64,000 nucleotides of DNA from Paenibacillus graminis (GTDB taxonomy: Bacteria; Bacillota; Bacilli; Paenibacillales; Paenibacillaceae), in assembly GCF_000758705.1 (NCBI RefSeq), contig NZ_CP009287.1:4340001-4404000 (forward strand), in the 5' to 3' direction. The notes under the pieces are model-generated. The model worked only from the letters and a program-made list of their open reading frames with translations, made no database searches and was not told the origin of the DNA. A program made the position numbers and the translations under genes. Shown here one piece after another: positions 61,665-64,000 of this stretch (positions are counted from its first letter, which is position 1; each line of letters opens with the position of its first letter).

Positions 61665-62413
61665 TGCTGGACACCGCCCAATACACTCTGGGTCTTGATA
61701 ATATCATTGAAAAAGGACTGGCGCGGTTCATCGCCTTTGTTCAGCTGAGTGTAAATTTGCCCATCCCGGATAAACACTACCCGGCTGCAATAGCTGGCGG
61801 CTACAGCATCATGGGTAACCATCACAATGGTGGCCTGGCGCTTCGTGTTCATATCGGCTAGCTTGTTCAGCAGATCGGAGGCTGATTTGGAATCAAGCGC
61901 ACCGGTTGGCTCATCTGCAAAAATAATGCTCGGGTCATGGATAAACGCCCGTGCCGCAGAGGTCCGCTGCTTTTGTCCGCCGGAGATTTCCGCCGGGTAT
62001 TTGTCTTTCAATTCGTTGATTCCCAGTTCTCCTGCCACCTGTTCAAACTTCTGATGGGCCTCTCTCTTGGAAATACCGGTAATCGAGAGCGGAAGCAGCA
62101 CATTTTCTTTGACCGTTAGGGTGTCCAGCAGGTTATATTCCTGAAAAATAAAGCCCAGATGCTTTTTGCGGAACTCTGCGAGCTCCTTCTCTTTCATCCC
62201 TGTAAATTCCTTGCCTTCAATTTCAATCGTTCCCTGGCTTACCCGGTCAATGGAGGAAAGGACGTTCAGCAGGGTGGTTTTGCCCGAACCGGAAGCCCCC
62301 ATGATGCCGACGAACTCGCCTTTGCTGACCTGAAGGTCGATTCCTTTCAGCACTTCCTGTCTATTGAATTTGTTGCCATACGTTTTATAAATTTTGTTCG
62401 CTTCCAGAATCAT
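61661..62413 (-). CDS. bceA: BceA-type ABC transporter ATP-binding protein
   Basis: A 250-residue ATPase of the MacB/BceA type. Walker [10 protein letters not shown], signature [15 protein letters not shown] and Walker [16 protein letters not shown] are present. The start is ATG 62413 (AGGAG upstream). The longer open frame continues into a palindromic element and is not coding. Together with BceB it removes or shields cell-wall antibiotics from their target and also acts as the sensor for the histidine kinase. Confidence 0.94.
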   Translation of the reverse strand: MILEANKIYKTYGNKFNRQEVLKGIDLQVSKGEFVGIMGASGSGKTTLLNVLSSIDRVSQGTIEIEGKEFTGMKEKELAEFRKKHLGFIFQEYNLLDTLTVKENVLLPLSITGISKREAHQKFEQVAGELGINELKDKYPAEISGGQKQRTSAARAFIHDPSIIFADEPTGALDSKSASDLLNKLADMNTKRQATIVMVTHDAVAASYCSRVVFIRDGQIYTQLNKGDEPRQSFFNDIIKTQSVLGGVQQ

Positions 62414-62452
62414 GTGGTATTCACTCCTAAAATAATTTCGATCCCTCCCAAA

Positions 62453-62474
62453 CCCTCCCTTAGCCAAGGGAGGG
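62453..62474. repeat. intergenic palindrome (REP-like)
   Basis: CCCTCCCTT and AAGGGAGGG arms with an AGCC loop, followed by GC-rich sequence with a second small inverted repeat (GGGCCCC...GGGCTC). It lies in the presumed bceAB leader; it may be a dispersed palindromic element or an RNA hairpin. Confidence 0.6.
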
Positions 62475-62620
62475 CCCCAAGGGCTCTGCCCTCTGGACAC
62501 CCGGTTAAGTGCAATTAGCGTAGGCATTCAGACTGGCTGGACTTGGGAATGTGGGGAGTAGGATCGCTTGCCGTCCCTGCGGGACACGCTTAACTGCAGC
62601 GGTACCTGGATACGGGGTAA

Positions 62621-62802
62621 AGAATAAGATCAAAAGAATAAGATCAAAAGAGTAAGATCAAAACCCCTTGATCATCTGATGTTGTACTATGTCTGATCTC
62701 TACAAACACTAAGATCAAAACATTGTGATCAAAACACTAAGATCAAAACACCAAGAGCAAAGACCCCTTGATCATCTGATGTTGCACTATGTCTGATCTC
62801 TA
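62621..62802. repeat. composite tandem repeat tract in the bceAB upstream region
   Basis: Three 14-bp units (AGAATAAGATCAAA type; 62621-62662) are followed by a 40-bp unit (62663-62702). After three bases come four more 14-bp units (ACACTAAGATCAAA type; 62706-62761), one base, and a second 40-bp copy (62763-62802) differing from the first at one base. Each 14-mer carries GATCAAA, and the 40-mers carry CTTGATC, so repeats can pair with one another in RNA. Confidence 0.85.
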
Positions 62803-62861
62803 TAGTTCTATCATAAGCGGGTTGTGATATATTATCCTGCGTTTCCCCGAACAAAATGAAA

Positions 62862-62887
62862 AGGCATGTGACATTGTTGTCACATGC
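62862..62887 (-). terminator. terminator of bceRS containing a BceR-like dyad
   Basis: GGCATGTGACA and TGTCACATGCC form an 11-bp perfect stem overlapping the kinase stop, followed on the minus strand by CTTTTCATTTT. Its centre TGACA-N4-TGTCA (62870-62883) also matches the spacing of BceR-type operators (TNACA-N4-TGTNA). Confidence 0.65.
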
Positions 62888-63884
62888 CCGTAATGCGCAG
62901 GAAGTCATTTTTACGCGGAAAGGTCAAGGTAAATGTAGTGCCTTCTCCAGGTATGGAATCTGCATGAATGCTAATAAGCAGCGGCTCCGCCACCTGTTTC
63001 GTCAGGTAGAGCCCCATGCCTGTGGCAGCTCCCTCTTGGCGGCCGATGGTAGAAGTGAAGCCTTTATCATATATCCGCGGTAAATCTTTGGGGTCAATTC
63101 CTCTTCCATGATCTTCAATGACCAGTACGGTGTGGCCCGCCGTTTCCCTGCTCTGGATGAGAATATCGGAGTTTTCACTGTATTTTACGGCATTCGTCAG
63201 CAGCTGCCTAAGAATAAACCCAAGCCATTTGCCATCCGTGAGTACCTCTTCCGCAGTAAGGTCAACGTCAAAACCAATTCCTTTGGGGATACACCAGGAT
63301 TTCAGCGCCTGAATCTCTCTGTTCAGTACGGGTTCAAGCCGGGTCATCTCGATATACAGATCGTTGCGCATGAACGGAATCCGTTTCTGATGAAGCTGCT
63401 GGTCCAGCAAATGATGAATCCGCAGCCATTCGTACATTAATTTCAGCTTCAGCGTTTCGTCCGTCAGCCGTTCGATCATCAGCTGCATGGCAGTAAGCGG
63501 AGTTTTGACCTCATGAATCCAGGACAACAGGTCGTCCTTCTCCTGTTCAAGCCGTTGGAAATTTACGGAGGATTCCCTTTTGTAACGTTCGGTTTGGGCA
63601 TTCACCGCTTCCTGCACCATCTTCTCAAACGGACTGTCCGCTTCTTTGAAGGTGCTCGGATCATAAACCTCATCCCAGGCTTCCATCCGTTGATAGAAAC
63701 GGGTCTCTTTATGGTATCTGAGAAACACAAAAGCTGTACATACCATCACATTCAGTCCGACAATGTACAATACGGGCAGAAACGGAATGGAAGAATCCAC
63801 ATAAGCCACGAACAAAAAAATGATCTGCAGCCCGCCAAGCAGGAGGAGCCAGCTCAACTTCTCCTCTATGTATTTCCTGATCAT
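62880..63884 (-). CDS. bceS: BceS-type intramembrane-sensing histidine kinase
   Basis: A 334-residue sensor kinase. Two N-terminal membrane helices (about 12-30 and 37-56) are separated by only a few residues, so there is no extracellular sensor domain: the hallmark of intramembrane-sensing BceS kinases that read the flux of their ABC transporter. His124 lies in LLSWIHEVKTPLTAMQ. The ATPase domain has N-box LRQLLTNAVKYSEN, DHGRGIDPKDLPRIYDKGF and GMGLYLTK. The start overlaps the stop of the response regulator gene (ATGA). Confidence 0.94.
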   Translation of the reverse strand: MIRKYIEEKLSWLLLLGGLQIIFLFVAYVDSSIPFLPVLYIVGLNVMVCTAFVFLRYHKETRFYQRMEAWDEVYDPSTFKEADSPFEKMVQEAVNAQTERYKRESSVNFQRLEQEKDDLLSWIHEVKTPLTAMQLMIERLTDETLKLKLMYEWLRIHHLLDQQLHQKRIPFMRNDLYIEMTRLEPVLNREIQALKSWCIPKGIGFDVDLTAEEVLTDGKWLGFILRQLLTNAVKYSENSDILIQSRETAGHTVLVIEDHGRGIDPKDLPRIYDKGFTSTIGRQEGAATGMGLYLTKQVAEPLLISIHADSIPGEGTTFTLTFPRKNDFLRITGM

Positions 63885-64000
63885 AACAGCGCCTCTTCGG
63901 TCGCCATATAGCCTTGCCCCACCCTGGTTTCAATATATGCATCCAGACCCAGCGGCTCCAGCTTTTTACGCAGCCGGTTCACATTTACGGTCAGCGTGTT
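63881..64000 (-). CDS. bceR: BceR-type OmpR family response regulator, 5' end outside window
   Basis: Only the last 39 codons are visible: NTLTVNVNRLRKKLEPLGLD, then AYIETRVGQGYMATEEALL. This is the recognition helix and wing of an OmpR-type DNA-binding domain. It ends with a TGA overlapping the kinase ATG, the standard BceRS arrangement. It should activate the bceAB operon downstream. Confidence 0.9.
   Translation of the reverse strand, partial: NTLTVNVNRLRKKLEPLGLDAYIETRVGQGYMATEEALL

Noticed and set aside
62621..62802. Possible CRISPR array
   Set aside because: The 14-bp units are directly abutting with no unique spacers, the 40-bp units are only two, and no cas genes are present.

Overview
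The window looks like a chromosomal segment of a Gram-positive, endospore-former-type bacterium, most likely Paenibacillus or a close relative. Supporting signs are strong AGGAGG-type ribosome binding sites, frequent TTG and GTG starts, an SLH-anchored serine hydrolase, a secreted protein ending in a FIMAH-like domain, a copper-amine-oxidase stalk protein, an LplABC-type sugar importer, a ComP/ComA-like pair, a YfmM-type ABC-F protein and BceRS-BceAB. No rRNA, tRNA, CRISPR array, prophage or intact insertion sequence was seen. It is ordinary chromosome with many small metabolic islands and a striking number of decayed genes.

Layout. 1-9.3 kb: a YtrA-type GntR regulator (cut by the window edge), two unrecognised genes, a DUF6809 pseudogene, an aldo/keto reductase behind a textbook MerR-type promoter, a stand-alone PTS EIIC, an ABC-F ATPase and SelO. 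9.4-13.5 kb: an amidohydrolase translationally coupled to a 1056-residue acetyltransferase fusion. 13.6-15 kb: an HxlR regulator divergent from an unusual ureohydrolase. 15.1-23.5 kb: a nine-gene co-directional cluster (GntR, PLP C-S lyase, M20 deacylase, MetN, MetI, UroD-like protein, MetQ, P5C-reductase-like protein, VOC protein). It looks like a pathway for importing and dismantling a sulfur-containing amino-acid derivative, and is the best candidate here for an undescribed system.

23.8-36 kb: a DUF2975 remnant, a quinone-oxidoreductase-like enzyme, a MalT-like regulator with an apparently leaderless start, a chemoreceptor, a broken blaI-blaR1 pair, an isochorismatase, a lipoprotein, a stalk protein, a DinB-like protein, a lipase and a decayed DJ-1/PfpI gene. 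36-45 kb: the SLH serine hydrolase, the ComP/ComA-like pair, a Btr-like AraC regulator and a siderophore-binding lipoprotein (each behind a near-perfect Fur box), and a secreted protein made only of two CBM21-like modules. 45-50 kb: a second DUF6809 remnant, a DrrAB-type exporter, a MarR regulator with an embedded operator, a DUF6544-like protein and UppP. 50-59.6 kb: an LplABC-type importer operon with a dehydrogenase and a large secreted beta-propeller protein, next to a regulator that fuses a GntR DNA-binding domain to a cytoplasmic solute-binding domain. 59.7-64 kb: BceAB and BceRS, separated by a tandem-repeat tract that probably lies in the bceAB leader.
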